This document shows positions 42,469 to 53,376 of a DNA stretch of 64,000 bases, piece after piece. The position numbers and the translations under genes were made by a program. How positions within the stretch are numbered: the first letter of the stretch is position 1; each line of letters opens with the position of its first letter. The DNA is from Nigrospora sphaerica (lineage: Eukaryota; Ascomycota; Sordariomycetes; Amphisphaeriales; Apiosporaceae): positions 434,001 through 498,000 of the forward strand of contig JAGVVL010000027.1 of NCBI GenBank assembly GCA_018287875.1, read 5' to 3'. The notes beneath the pieces were generated by a model. It had not been told where the DNA came from, ran no database searches, and saw nothing but the letters and a program-made list of their open reading frames with translations.

Positions 42469-44395
42469 AGCTCGGCCACCTATCAAAGAGCCAACCCCCC
42501 AAACAGGCAGAGGCCGAGATGACCTCACGAGATGACACCACGACAGAATAATTGAAATAACCCAACAACCACAAACGGTACGCATGAGTAGACTAGTTTT
42601 AAGAGATCATGATGCAGTCCTCCGCTCAGAATCGACTTCTTCTTCCGACCCGTCTGTGCGGACTGCTTCAGATTCCGCAGTGACCGTACCCCCTGCATCT
42701 TCAGGGGTCGACATCTCCTTAACTTTGCGCACCTCCAGCATCGTCACGAAACGCTCCTGAGCGGTTGGCTAAATCTTGCTCCGTTTCTCAAGCTTCTGAA
42801 GATCCAGAGAAGCAGCTAGTTGGTCTCGCTCGTGCTTCAGACTGGCGAACTCATCGGTCGCTTGGTCCAAGGCCTTGCCAGTCTTCCGAAACACCTTGCG
42901 TAGCGTGACATTTCCATAGACCTCATCAACACCACGAAGGTCCCGATGGATATCATAGATCTGACGTGACGTCCTCGGTGTCTTGACCTCTAGAGCAGAC
43001 ATCTGCGACAGCAAAGGGTCCTACCTTGGCTACGGAACACACCAATTTGACCCCTCTGGCCTGTCGCGGTCATGCTGCCGCGCCAGTCGGCCATTGAGCG
43101 GCTTGCTGGGTTCCTTGGATAGATGCCGGTCGCTCTCTAGCCTGTGGCAATATGCTCAGGTGTCAGAGCCTCCTTGCGAGCCTTATTCCAAGCCTCTAGA
43201 AACTCTGGCTTCTTGGAGTTAATGTCAGGCTAGTAAGGCAGGCGTCGCGGAGATATTTCCGATAGGCGCGCTTCAACACTGAGAAAGGGCCGAGATCTAA
43301 CGGCTGCAGTACTTGAGATGTATGAGCTGGCAAAAAGTTGAGCCAGACCTTCGCCTCGAAGCAGCTCATCATGAAGTCCTCAGTGCAGTGGCTGGCGTGG
43401 CCGTCGAGGATGAGGTGCCGCCACTGGCCAGAGTCATCTGGAGCAGTCAGAGGCAGAAAGATCTGCCACAGCCAGCGCAGCGCAATTGAATTGCTGGTCC
43501 AGACAGCCTGTGAGGCTTTAAAAACCAGTTTTCGAAGTCTAGCTCGTCGATCTGGGCGGTGCACCACTGTTGTTGAACCGCCTTGCCCTTGAAAACCACC
43601 AAGGAAGGCAGCGCGCGGCCAGCCGTGTTGATTACCTCCAAAGAGGTCGTCCACTCGCCTCGAAGCATATCCATAGCGAAGATCTGGTTTAAAGCGGCAA
43701 GTCCGATGACGAAGGGGCAGTCTCGAAGGCCAATCTGAGCGCCTATATCATCGAAGCTCCAGGTGTGATCTGAGGGGATCCTGGCAATGACTTCGTGGGC
43801 CAGCCTACCGAAGAACTCCTCAATATTGGCGCGAGACGCGCCGTTGAGGCGCTGGAAATCCACGTCAGTGGACACCAGTGTCTTCACCTGCGGCCAGCGC
43901 TTGAAGAACCGAAGATGCCAGCGTTTTCCAAGGTATTGGATGCTTCCAGAGGTAGCGAGGATGGACTGGGTGAAGAGACGAAAGCGGCCGTGAGTTGTAG
44001 CCCAGCCAAGTCGCTCTTGGAGCAACACTCACGCTATAAGCTGGCGCTCTTATTCCTCACTCAGGGCTTGGCGATGCTGTTGAGCGGTTCATTTTAATGG
44101 CAAGCACTTGAATCTGGCCGTCAACCAGTGCCAGGTGACGTTGTATTGCTTGGAGACTGCTCGGATTGATTGAACTTGGGTCACTTGGTGGAGAGCGGCA
44201 GCCAGCTGCTTGTCATCCATTCGTATGGGTATTGAACGAAAATTAAAAGACTGAAGATACTCATGAAGTTAATCCCACCTCCAGGGGACGTCTGGTTATT
44301 GAAATATTCGGTGTTGAAGGTCCGTGAATAGCCTCATCTTGTCTTCGGAACCTGTGGCTATTTGAGGGGTTGGCTCTTTGATAGGTGGCCAAGCT
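42469..44395 (-). mobile_element. Fot/pogo-type DNA transposon 3 (1,927 bp)
   Basis: Inverted terminal repeats of about 33 bp begin AGCTCGGCCACCTATCAAAG at 42469 and, on the other strand, AGCTTGGCCACCTATCAAAG at 44395. They differ by C/T changes. TA flanks both ends (42467-42468 and 44396-44397). One minus-strand transposase gene lies inside. It is inserted next to a fragment of the LTR-like repeat (44399-44445). Confidence 0.93.
42607..44220 (-). pseudogene. Pogo/Fot DDE transposase, transposon 3
   Basis: On the minus strand MDDKQLAAALHQVTQVQ starts at 44220 and is followed by the HTH segment (SIRAVSKQYNVTWHWLTARF). Early stops come in the CENP-B-like part (TGA where CGA is expected). A clean block (44028-43447) holds SFDDIGAQIGLRD, and after a frameshift near 43510 comes LILDGHASHC. 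The key segment FLPAHTSQVLQPLDLG is intact here. Another break near 43190-43200 precedes the C-terminal coiled coil (LKHERDQLAASLDLQK), a stop at about 42769 and the family end near 42607. It is decayed but still has the Gln that is a stop in copies 1 and 2. Confidence 0.85.
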
Positions 44396-44398
44396 TAA

Positions 44399-44445
44399 TG
44401 TATTGTACACAGGTCTGACAGACCTCCATATACTAAAGCAGCCAT
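44399..44445 (-). repeat. Fragment of the LTR-like repeat (copy C)
   Basis: TGTATTGTACACAGGTCTGA and the following 25 bases match 31847-31891 with few differences. It is cut off by transposon 3 on one side. Confidence 0.55.
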
Positions 44446-44599
44446 TCCATTAATGGCTTGTGCCATGTATATTCCCAAAGTAAAGCATCACATTGTCCTT
44501 TCAGACAACATCTATTCAGATAAAAGTACCTACGAGATCATGAACTAGAACGTGGTAAACCATCACCTATCAACTCATACGCCTTTCCGAACAAACCCT

Positions 44600-44855
44600 T
44601 CAACGCCATGCAGTCAGGGTGTTCTCCTCCAAAAGGTTTGCCTTAATAGCCACAGCATGCTCTAGCAACTCAATTGCCTTGGGTATCTGCCTGTCGGAGA
44701 TGTATGCCCTTGCGAGCTCGTGCTCGGACACGAGTCGAGAATGATCCCTCTCGTCAAGCGTCTCTTTCCGCACCGCTACGACGTGCTCGAACGTCTTGAT
44801 CGCCTTAATTATCTTCCGGTTGACGAGGTATGCCGTTGCGAGCACCTTGATACGT
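44600..44855 (-). pseudogene. TPR-repeat (kinesin-light-chain type) relic
   Basis: About 80 codons on the minus strand encode two TPR units: ATAYLVNRKIIKAIKTFEHV, then VAVRKETLDERDHSRLVSEH, and ELARAYISDRQIPKAIELLE. They end EENTLTAWR and a stop. Such repeats form the C-terminal sensor of fungal NB-ARC/TPR STAND receptors, so this may be the tail of a fourth receptor-type gene. No nucleotide-binding part is present. The upstream side ends at the SINE-like insertion. Confidence 0.6.
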
Positions 44856-45158
44856 GTGTGTGTGTGTGGTTGTTCTGTTATCTTTTTTTAATTGTTTAAT
44901 GTCGGCGTAGGTCCACTGGTACCGTGGTTTATTTACTTATCTCCCAGGGGATATGCGACGTGGCAAGCTTGTAGAAGCCACTCCGTGTCTTGTTGGCTCA
45001 TCATGTCTCTGACCTTCCGACTCGACATCCAGCCTTCCAGCCTCCTTTCTAGTCTCGTGTTATCTGCCCCTAGTGTTGAACCGGGACTCGTCGCAGTTAG
45101 GTGCTAGCCCTTTGGAGGCAACCCAACCCTTGTGTATTCCGGAGCCGTATGTGGCTGT
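44856..45158 (-). mobile_element. SINE-like insertion with 14-bp target duplication
   Basis: CACCTTGATACGTG occurs at 44842-44855 and again at 45159-45172, flanking about 303 bp. On the minus strand the insert has a perfect match to a pol III B box (GGTTCAACACT at 45082-45072 against GGTTCRANNCY). It contains an A-rich stretch (TTAAAAAAAGATAACAG) and ends in a (CA)n tail next to the duplication. Size, duplication length, internal promoter element and simple-repeat tail fit a tRNA-derived SINE. No convincing A box was found and there is no second copy in the window. Confidence 0.5.
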
Positions 45159-45172
45159 GCACCTTGATACGT

Positions 45173-45406
45173 GAAGTCCCAGGCGGGCCACGTGATATTG
45201 TGTAATATTCCAGGAAGGGCAGGTATTATCTGATGATTTAAACAGGAGGCTTGCTAATAAGATAACAGGTATAAATGTCCTCCTATTTTCCCTACTCAAA
45301 GTTAGAAGTGCATCCTTCTTCTACTCAATTGATACTCTACACGGTTGCTAGTCAATATGCGTATCACCTCTATCATAGACCATAGCTCAGCTATCTAACA
45401 ACCGAG
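45173..45406. other. Short gene-free interval
   Basis: AT-rich sequence between the SINE-like insert and the end of the PTH11-like pseudogene. Nothing was recognised. Confidence 0.4.
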
Positions 45407-46835
45407 CATTCTTAAATATTCCTAGTTATGCCGTGTGGTAAGCTTTCGCGTAGCAACAGTGGCCGTGCGTCTTCAAAAGATGCCTTCATAGCTCTTCCTA
45501 TCGGAATCAAGGCGATCTTCAGCGTCCTCTTCCCTAATTTTTCTCCTGCCCGTCCGCAGCTGGGCATCGTATACTGTGTCCAAGGCGTATAGGTTGTTGG
45601 TACTAGTAATCGCAGGGCCCTTTCTCGTCCAACCCACGTCACAAAGTTGTCATCGGGACTTATGGGCGATATTCCGGCACCGTCGGATGGGCGCCCACCG
45701 AGGAGCCTGGGGCACAGGTGGTTGAGGAACTTTCGTAGGCTGGGTAGACTTGCACATATGATCATCAGATTTGCCTCGATTATGCTGCGGATACGTCAGT
45801 TAAGGCGGATAGAAGCAGCCTAAACAGGCGGGCGCGGGCACATACAGCCAGAAGGCAGTGGGCGCAGAGCCCCAAGAGATGTCGGCGTCACTCAGCTGCT
45901 GGATGATGACGTAGAGGCGCATTATCGACGTGAATATGGTGCTGTGCAAAGCGTGGGGGTTAGCCTTTGTCTCAGAGTACCGTGACGGCCGCGGTAACCT
46001 ACAAGACACCAACACCAAACATGGCGACGAGACCGGCCTTTTGCTGCCATGGCATCTGGAGGCGGATGACCATGGGGATGGGAATAAAGATCAGCCAAAA
46101 GTCGGCCAGTAGTCACATGACGGCGGTGGCCTTGTACGCAGCCGGTCGGTTAATGCAGCTAGCCGGCAGTTGAGGGTTCCACGCAGCGGCGAGGGGCCGG
46201 CACGGGAAGGCCGTGGCGAAGGTGAGACCGAAGTTGGAGCCAAAGATAAAGAAGACGCCGGCCCATGTCGCTGTCTGGTAGGCGCGGTCGGGGCTCAGGC
46301 GCGTGTAGAAGACCATAAGGCTGAGTTTGGCGAACATGCAGCAGAGCGGGTAAATGATCGGCATAGGATAGAAGTCGACCATGTACTGCAGGAAGTGCGA
46401 TAGTTCTAGCTCGTAGATATGGGTGCCCATCGCGCCGTTCACGACGGTCCCTGGCGTGAATGAAGTCCAGGTCAGTATCGACGTGAACCCAACCCCCTTC
46501 TTAATAAAGGCAGGCACTGACGTAAAATAAGGACGGTCTCCGTAGTGATTAAGAACTGGGACGCCACAAGAGTTAATACACAGCTCTAACCTGCTAACGG
46601 GAAGACCAACCCAAGCAAGTAGTAGCATCCCATCCTCGGGCCAAAATTCCTTCTGGATCCAAAAGTGGGTGTAGCATCGTTGAAAGACAAACAAGATAGT
46701 CAAGAGGTTGAAAACGCCAGAAGCCCAGTAAAGCGCTTCGATGTATTGTCGTTGGGGGTCCTCGAAGTTTGATTGGTGCCCGTCCGGTGGTGGGAGCAGC
46801 GTCAGCTGGCCACCGGGATGTTGAAAGAATGCCAT
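45407..46835 (-). pseudogene. PTH11-like integral membrane protein (fungal rhodopsin-domain family), broken
   Basis: From an ATG at 46835 a 240-codon frame encodes several membrane helices: VFNLLTILFVFQRCYTHFW, MLLLAWVGLPVSRLELCINS, PIIYPLCCMFAKLSLMVFYT and ATWAGVFFIFGSNFGLTFAT. The typical Cys-containing loop CRPLAAAWNPQLPASCINRP follows. A TGA lies at 46113-46115, after which the same frame continues (LLADFWLIFIPIPMVIRLQM) to a TAG at 45999-46001. After a shift near 45980 comes FTSIMRLYVIIQQLSDADIS, an intron at 45785-45845 (GTATGT..CAG), and the cytoplasmic tail ending at about 45410. PTH11-like proteins are seven-helix putative sensors. This copy cannot make a full protein. Confidence 0.75.
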
Positions 46836-47787
46836 GGTCAGTCACGTTACCTGGCGTGTCGTGTACCGAAACATAGAGCATGGCTGTGGAAAACGGTGAG
46901 CTGGGAACGAGGCTGTTATACCCTAGCCCTTGACCGCTGTCAAAGTCCTTGGTCATCCATTTCTTCCATCATTCTTGGGCTTTCATCTCGGGGGCAACCG
47001 GTTTCTGAACGTACCAGACTGTCGGGTTCTGTTGGTTTCATTGCAGCAACGATGGTGTTCTGACGACGAGGCCCCCGCCCTACATACCTGCCGTACATGT
47101 AAATGAAATGGGTATGGTACGTCCTTCGCTAAACAGGCAGTCCAATTGGGAAGTTCATGTATGAGTGGAAAGCCTGCACGCAGGTCCGTGCTGGGTTGGT
47201 CGCGATGCAAAGCTCATGGTATGCCTTGGTCACCGTGTATGATCCCCGCGAGGATGACCTCACGTCGGTGGCTAGCTGAGAAGGACTCAAAGCATGGATG
47301 GATGGCCCGGTTGAGTTCCCTGGCAATTCGGAGTCTTCTCCTGCACTGCGTATCAGGCGCTGCTGTGCCGTAGACCCACATCACATCTCTCGCGATCAAT
47401 CATAGCACGCGCCGGGGAACTGAAGGTATCAATTCGGGGGGTGGAGCTGGATCCGAGCCAATCGTGTCCAATGAGCGACCTGGCATCGCGGCCCGACCCA
47501 GTGGCCCGGTGGCTCCCGGCCCGGGCAGGAGAACCCTGATGAATGTTGAGCTTCGCCCGCCTGTGGTTGAGACGCCTCGATCGGGCAGACGGTCCGGCAG
47601 CCCCCTGCCTTTCAGAAATTACTGCTGCAGGTGATAATGCAAGGGATACCAACCCGAGCCTTCCCCTCACTGCCGCCCAATCCCGTTGTTTCTTCACTCA
47701 TCCTCCCGCAAGAATGTCATTCTGGATGCTGGCATGAACCCTCAACAACTGGAAAGGTCAGCTGCTCACTAATTTTTGCAGAACAAA
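46836..47787. other. Divergent upstream region between the PTH11-like and FAD-oxidoreductase genes
   Basis: About 950 bp separates two start codons facing away from each other, so promoters of both should lie here. Open frames on both strands (for example 47353-47697 minus) lack motifs. No clear TATA or CCAAT arrangement can be fixed. Confidence 0.4.
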
Positions 47788-49318
47788 ATGTCGCTCGAAG
47801 CTGCATCGAAGCTTGTCGTCGAAGCCTTAAGGAATCAAGGCCTTGACCACCTCGTCTGTGATGCCGAGTCCCCTCTATACCAGGAGCGCGTAGAATCGTA
47901 CTGGTCACTTACAGCACAGAAGAAGCCATCATGCTTCCTCCATCCCCGAAACACCGATGAGGTTGCCCGGATTGTCAAGGTTCTCAAGGGCAACCCGGAC
48001 TGCCACTTCGCCATCCGTAGCGGCGGCCACGTCGCCTGGGGTGCCAGCAACATCGACAAAGGCATCTGCATTGATCTCGGGGTGCACATGCACGGCGTGA
48101 CAAAGGGCGAGGAGGAGGACGTGGTGTCCATCGAGCCCGGTGCGCGCTGGTCTGACGTCTACAAACGCTTGGAGCAGTTCGGGGTCGCGGTGGCGGGCGG
48201 ACGGTCGGGCGGCGTGGGCGTGGCGGGCTTTCTGACGGGCGGCGGCATCTCGTGGTATATCCCGCGCGTTGGTTTCGGGTGCGACCAGCTGGTGCGGGCC
48301 GAGGTGGTGCTGGCCGATGGGCGTGTTGTGGTGGCGAGTCGTGACGACCACATCGATCTCTGGCGCGCGCTCAAAGGCGCCAGCGCCGGCAACTTTGGCG
48401 TCGTCACGCGCTTTGACGTTCGTGTTCTGCCTTACGACGGCCTTTGGGCCGGCATGCTGGTGAGCGAGGCTTCGCCCGCCCACACCGACGACCACGTCGC
48501 CGCCATGAGGAGCTTTACCGACGCCCTGGAGCACCACCCCGACAGCTCCTACATCGTGTTGTGGAATTATGAACCCACTATATTCAAGAAAATCGTCATC
48601 ACCAGCTTTGCCGCCAACACGAAGGGCGTCGAGAACCCCCCGGAGCTGAAGCAGCTGTGCGATATCCCAACTATCGCGAGGGATATGAAGCAGACCAATC
48701 TCCATGATTTCGCCTGTTCCATGGATCAGCCCAATGGATTTTAGTACGATGACTTTACCCCCACCCTAGATGCACTCGGACACGAATTAACACATGTCTA
48801 GCAACTTTTGGCACACGACCACTTTTGTTAACGACGAGCGCATCATGAAGAAGGCTGTTGAGTACCACGCTGAAGCCGTGGCCAAGATCCAGGCCGTCAG
48901 CAAGACAGGCCATTTCAGCTCGCTGTGCCTGTTCCAGGCCCTGCCCAGCTTCTACGGTAGGCTGGGCGACGATCGCGGAGGTAACGTCATAGGTCTGGAG
49001 CGGCATCTCGACGGTCGAAACGCCATCTTGATGCTTCTTTCGGTTAATGTAAAGGAAGCAGAGATCCGAGACTACGGGATGCAGGTGGCGCAGCAGTACC
49101 TGAACGATGTTGATGACTACGCTAAGTCGCTTCAGGGGCACATCGACTGGAGGTACATCAACTACGCCGATAAGACCCAAAAGCCAATTTCCTCGCTGCT
49201 GGATCCAGCTTCTCTCAAAGAGACAGCTATATCGTACGACCCGACTGGGGTTTTCCAAACTCAAGCGCCGGGGGGGTTTAAGGTATCTCACTGTCAATCT
49301 TCAACCTTGTATAGATAA
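47788..49318 (+). CDS. FAD-linked oxidoreductase (BBE/PCMH type), intact
   Basis: Exons 47788-48743 and 48802-49318, joined over a 58-nt intron (GTACGA..CTAG), give 491 codons with no lesion. The FAD-binding PCMH domain is shown by LHPRNTDEVARIVKVL, the covalent-FAD histidine motif AIRSGGHVAWG (about residues 76-86) and GGRSGGVGVAGFLTGGGISW. DQLVRAEVVLADGRVV and LWRALKGASAGNFGVVTRF follow. The C-terminal substrate domain ends in the usual SYDPTGVFQTQAPGGFK. No signal peptide is evident. Enzymes of this class oxidise alcohols or form rings in secondary metabolism. The substrate is unknown and there is no biosynthetic cluster next to it. Confidence 0.92.
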
Positions 49319-49502
49319 GCATTTGAAAAGGGTGCATGAGGTTCAGAAGCTGAGCTATAGGAAACAGATGGAGTGAACTAGATCGGAGCAGACTATAGCT
49401 AATGGAACACATGAAGTATTGTCAGTCTGAGGATGCAGCCTCCAACCTTTCGAGCTCCGAACTATTTTGGCCACACAGCTAAGACGTTCTTACAGAGCTC
49501 CA

Positions 49503-50975
49503 ATGGTACATGCATCATGCCGCCGCCTCCTTTTGCTAATGGAGAACAAGGTAGAAACCATCGATTGTTTTGATGATGTTGAGGAGCTCATTGATATGCC
49601 TCGAGCACAACTGTGTTCATATTGCTACGGGGCCGAGCTACGGATGATGCAAAACTCGCCCTATTCGGCATACGACGAGTTGCATGCCAGCACTTGGTAC
49701 TGTTTGCACCCCCACCGTTACTGGAACGCGACCACGAGCACCAACAAAAGAATGGCGGACATCGACGTGACAACAGCATCCAACTCGTTTACCTCTGTTA
49801 CATCTGCTGGCTCGGGGCACACCACTGCTTCTATACCCGCGCCTGCTACATCGCTTGTCAGACGGGTCAGGGGGCTTGTGTCGAGGCAGGATGGCCCGGT
49901 CGACCCAGGCAGTCCGGAGGACTGCAATTTTCTGGGAGACTGTCTCCACAGCCGACCAGACCTGCGAAGACTTTGAGGTCAGCTGGGGCATCTCCCACGA
50001 AGATTTCGTGTCCAGGGTGAGAACCTCTGCCCCCTTCCTCCATGGACGCGGAATACCCTCGCCACGCCGGATACGGTTGCTTACCAACACATGGCCGATA
50101 GAACCCCTTCGTGCTCGACGACTGCAGTGGCCTCCAGATCGGGCACTCATACTGCGTCGACGTCAATTACGGGATTACGCTCCCCCCCAAAACGACCTCG
50201 TCCTCGGCGCCGCCGGCGACGACGCCAACGCAGGCCCCGAGCAGCCCCTCTCCGACCCAAGAGGGCATCGTGAGCGACTGCAACCGCTGGCACTAGGCTA
50301 TGGCGGGCGATAGCTGCTGGGGAATCATCGAGACGTACGGCAGCTTCTCCATCGACCAGTTCTACGCGTGGAACCCAGCCGTCGGCATTGTGTGCCGGTC
50401 TCTCTGGCTGGGATACTGGTACTGCATAGGTAAGTAGGGCCGGCCTTCACACGTACATACAGCCGCTCGTCTTCTCTTTGTTTGCTGGTTTCCGTTGGCG
50501 TTCGCTTCAGCCCCGCTTCTCGACACCTCGACACACGGGAGTCGCAGACAGTTAACATTCTCTCTTTGTTCCGAGGCACGCCGGGTTCCGGCCCCGTCAC
50601 CTCCACGCGGACAACGACTACCCAGACGCCGACCAACCCTCCGACCACCGCCACCATCGCCTGTCCGGGCGCGCCGTCGCCCACTCAGCCGGGAGCCCTC
50701 TGCAGCTGCAGACGGTGGCGCCTGGTTCGGAGCGGCGACTCGTGCTGGGCCATACAGAACCAATACCAAATCACCGCTCAGCAGTTCCAGAACTGGAACC
50801 CCCAGGTAGGCGCAAATTGTGGAACGCTGTGGCTGGGTCACAATGTTTGTGTGGGAGTCTGGGAACGGATCGATGCGTTCTCTATGCTGGCCTCGTCCAC
50901 GCTGTTGGGGCGACGATGCGGGTTGACAAGCCTTGTATCATTACATAGGGGACCGAGTAGTAATCAGCCGCAATC
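49503..50975 (+). pseudogene. Decayed multi-LysM protein gene
   Basis: The N-terminal part FDDVEELIDMPRAQLCSYCY is the Cys-containing leader typical of large fungal LysM proteins. It is followed by a frame slip near 49690. Three LysM-like modules can be traced: DCNFWETVSTADQTCEDFEV to SGLQIGHSYCV, across an 85-nt intron at 50017-50101; GDSCWGIIETYGSFSIDQFY to WLGYWYCI; and, after a 146-nt intron at 50430-50575, GDSCWAIQNQYQITAQQFQN to WLGHNVCVGV. A TAG at 50294-50296 replaces an expected Gln codon between WH and AMAGDSCW. The frame then runs on into the tail of the convergent ankyrin gene. LysM proteins bind chitin and can mask fungal walls; this copy is probably dead. Confidence 0.7.
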
Positions 50976-50989
50976 TCATGCACCCAATC

Positions 50990-52780
50990 TCATGCACCCT
51001 GTTTCGCGAATAGCTGTTCGAGAGCCGCCTTGATCTGGGGTTCGCGCTCCAGCAACGTCGACTTGGCCGCGAACCGGCGCGGTGTCGCGCCCGTACTGTC
51101 CGGTAGCGCCGCATCCGCCCCTGCCTCCAGGAGTACCGCGGTGACGGCCGCGCTGCCGCGCTCGGCGGCCCAGTGCAGGGGCGTGATGCCGTCCCTGGCG
51201 ACGGCCGTCGTCTCGCCGGCCGCGCACCGCGCCAGCGTCCGCCTGACACGGAAGCCCCAGGGCTCGTCGCCGTATAGGCCCGCGCGGGCGGCACCGGAAA
51301 TACGCGCGAGCCAGAGGCGGTCAAAGCCCTGCGCGCGGCCGTCGCGGGCTGGGGCTCCGCCGCGTGCAAATAGCTCGCGCGCCAGGCCCGCCGCGTCCGA
51401 CGCGGCGTCGCCGTCGGCGTAGCTTCCCACGCAGTGCAGCGCGGTTCAGCCCTCGGCCGTGGCGGCCGTGGGCGTGGCGCCGCGCGCGAGGAGGAGCCGG
51501 GCGGTCTGGACAGCGTTGCGCTGCGTCTTGAGGCGGCCGCCGACCAAGGTGGGTGCGAGGGCGCAGATGAAAGGCGTCCAGCCGGTGTGACTGACGGCGT
51601 CCACGTCCAACCCGCTGTCCAGAAGGGATTCGACCGTCTCGTGTTGCCCGCCAGCGGCCGCGTAGTGAAGAAGCGTCTCCCCATGCGCGTTTAGGGCGGC
51701 GAGGGCGGTGTTTTGGTCGGGGCAAGAGAGGAGATAGAGACGGAATATATCGGTGGTGCAGTTCATGGCGGCCCACTGCAGCCCCGTCTCGCCCTCGTTG
51801 TCGGCGACCATAACGCTCGCGCCCTTGTCGAGCAGGAGCCGGATCCCCGCCTCGTGCACCTCGGCCTTGGGCCCGCGCCCGCGCACGGGGACGGGGGAGG
51901 TCAGGAGGTGGAGGGCGGTGCGGCCCCTTACCTGTCGGATGTCGGGGTCGGCGCCGCCGTCGAGGAGCGCGCGCAAGCCGCCCTGCAGGACCACGGCCGA
52001 GGCGGCCACGTGGAGGAGCGGCCGCCCCGAGTCGCCGTGCTCGAGCCCGTTGGCGCCGGCGCCGGCGTAAAGAAGGCGCAGGACGACGCGGTACTGCTTC
52101 AGGTAGTCGGCCGGCTCGTACGTGACCCCGGTCCTCTCTTCGGTAGCCAGCATCCGCTTAAAGCCCACGGCGCGCCGCAGGGCTTGCTCAACCGTCGCCT
52201 TGTCTTTCGGTACCAGCGGGTAAAGCATGTCCACCACATCCGCCTGCCACTTGCCGGTAGCAGCCAGCCAGGCCGCCTCCAGCGCCGCCGGGCGCCACGA
52301 GACGGAGGTCCAAGCAAGAAAGTCGCAGACCACAGCGCCGCTGCCACACGCCGCGGCTGCACACAGGCACGCCTCTATCCGCTGTTGGCATTCGTCCTGC
52401 TGCAGATGCGGTTCTAGTCACGCCAGAAACAGCCTCAATATGTCTCGTAGGCCGTTGACGGCAGCCAGCCCCATCGCCGTGGTGTACACATCGCCGTCGC
52501 CGTCGTCGCGAAGCGGGTGGGCACCCGCCTCCAGCAGGATCTGCGCCGCCGCCGCGTTCTCGCAGCGGACGGCCACCTCGAGTGGCGTGCCCCAAGCTGA
52601 TGGCGAGTTCACGAGTGCCTGGTTGGCGGCGACAAGGCTGCGGAGATGCGCCACATTGCCGTCGCGGACACTGGCGTGGAGAACTTGGGCCGATTCTGTG
52701 AAGCAGGATGCGCGGTCCATGAGGGGTTGGGTTTTTCTCGTCGCTAAAAGTGAGATGCTTGCAGGAGTCAGCATGTCCAT
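50990..52780 (-). pseudogene. Ankyrin-repeat protein gene with two TGA stops
   Basis: One frame of 597 codons runs from an ATG at 52780 to 50990. It is broken only by TGA at about 52418-52420 (LFLA before LEPHLQQDE) and at about 51446-51448 (TAATAEG before TALHCVGSY). At both sites an Arg codon (CGA) would fit. Ankyrin units include TPLEVAVRCENAAAAQILLE, RPLLHVAASAVVLQGGLRAL, TALHLLTSPVP, TGLQWAAMNCTTDIFRLYLL, TLLHYAAAGGQHETVESLLD and TPLHWAAERGSAAVTAVLLE. The gene is GC-rich throughout. It ends tail to tail with the decayed LysM gene, with little or no spacer. No effector domain is recognised at the N-terminus (residues 1-40). Confidence 0.8.
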
Positions 52781-53040
52781 TTATATGTGAGTCCGGGTGT
52801 AACTTTTATCATATTTATATTAAGGGCGTGATCGGCCGGTTCTGGCACCACGGTCGGTACCAGACTCCATCCCTGTCTGCCAAGGCTCCAGGCGAGGTAC
52901 CGCTTTACACCAAATAAAAGTTAGTCTAGGCGGTAAGAGCAATAGATCCCGTGATACGGTACCTGTAGTAGGGCGAACTCCGCATCTGCCATAGCAGCAG
53001 CTCCAGCAGCTCCAGCAGCCAGCAACGACCTATATCCACG
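52781..53040. other. Interval upstream of two divergent genes
   Basis: No gene is seen. A short CAGCAGCTC-type repeat lies at about 52995-53028, just before the ATG at 53041. Confidence 0.4.
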
Positions 53041-53376
53041 ATGTCCCAGCGCGAAGAGCTTGGTATTGAGGCGCATGGAGACTCTAATACCGTCTACACG
53101 CAGTCCGAATCGCAGTCGCAGTCAACTAGATTGCCAGTCCAGCGAGCCTCCAACCCAGTTCAAGTGCCAGAATCGTTCCAGTTGCCTCCAGCGCAGCCTT
53201 CGCCAACTACCTTTAATAGCGACTCCGATAACGAGCCTTTAAGCGCGCAGCAATTGCCATACGACCAGATCGACATCGACGACGCCAGCCAGAATGCCAG
53301 CCGGCCTGCGAGGCGCAACATCAATAAGCCAACCACACGGTTTGGCAGGCGCACTGTCACGGGGGGTGGACCGTGA
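53041..53376 (+). CDS. Low-complexity 111-residue frame ending at a polypurine tract
   Basis: A frame rich in Gln, Ser, Pro and Asp runs from an ATG at 53041 to 53376 and ends TGGGP and a stop within GGGGGGTGGACC, immediately before an LTR-like sequence. At the related copy A the last codons before the tract also read RGGP and a stop. The frame may therefore be the 3' end of a retroelement polyprotein or a short host-derived insert. The segment SRPARRNINKPTTRF is the only ordered-looking part. I do not recognise the family. Confidence 0.35.
   Translation: MSQREELGIEAHGDSNTVYTQSESQSQSTRLPVQRASNPVQVPESFQLPPAQPSPTTFNSDSDNEPLSAQQLPYDQIDIDDASQNASRPARRNINKPTTRFGRRTVTGGGP

Noticed and set aside
44847..44870. 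(GT)n run as an independent microsatellite
   Set aside because: It is better explained as the simple-repeat tail of the SINE-like insert because it lies exactly at one target duplication.
47929..48705. 258-codon minus-strand frame opposite the FAD oxidoreductase
   Set aside because: Shadow of a strongly supported gene; no motif and no splice or start signals.
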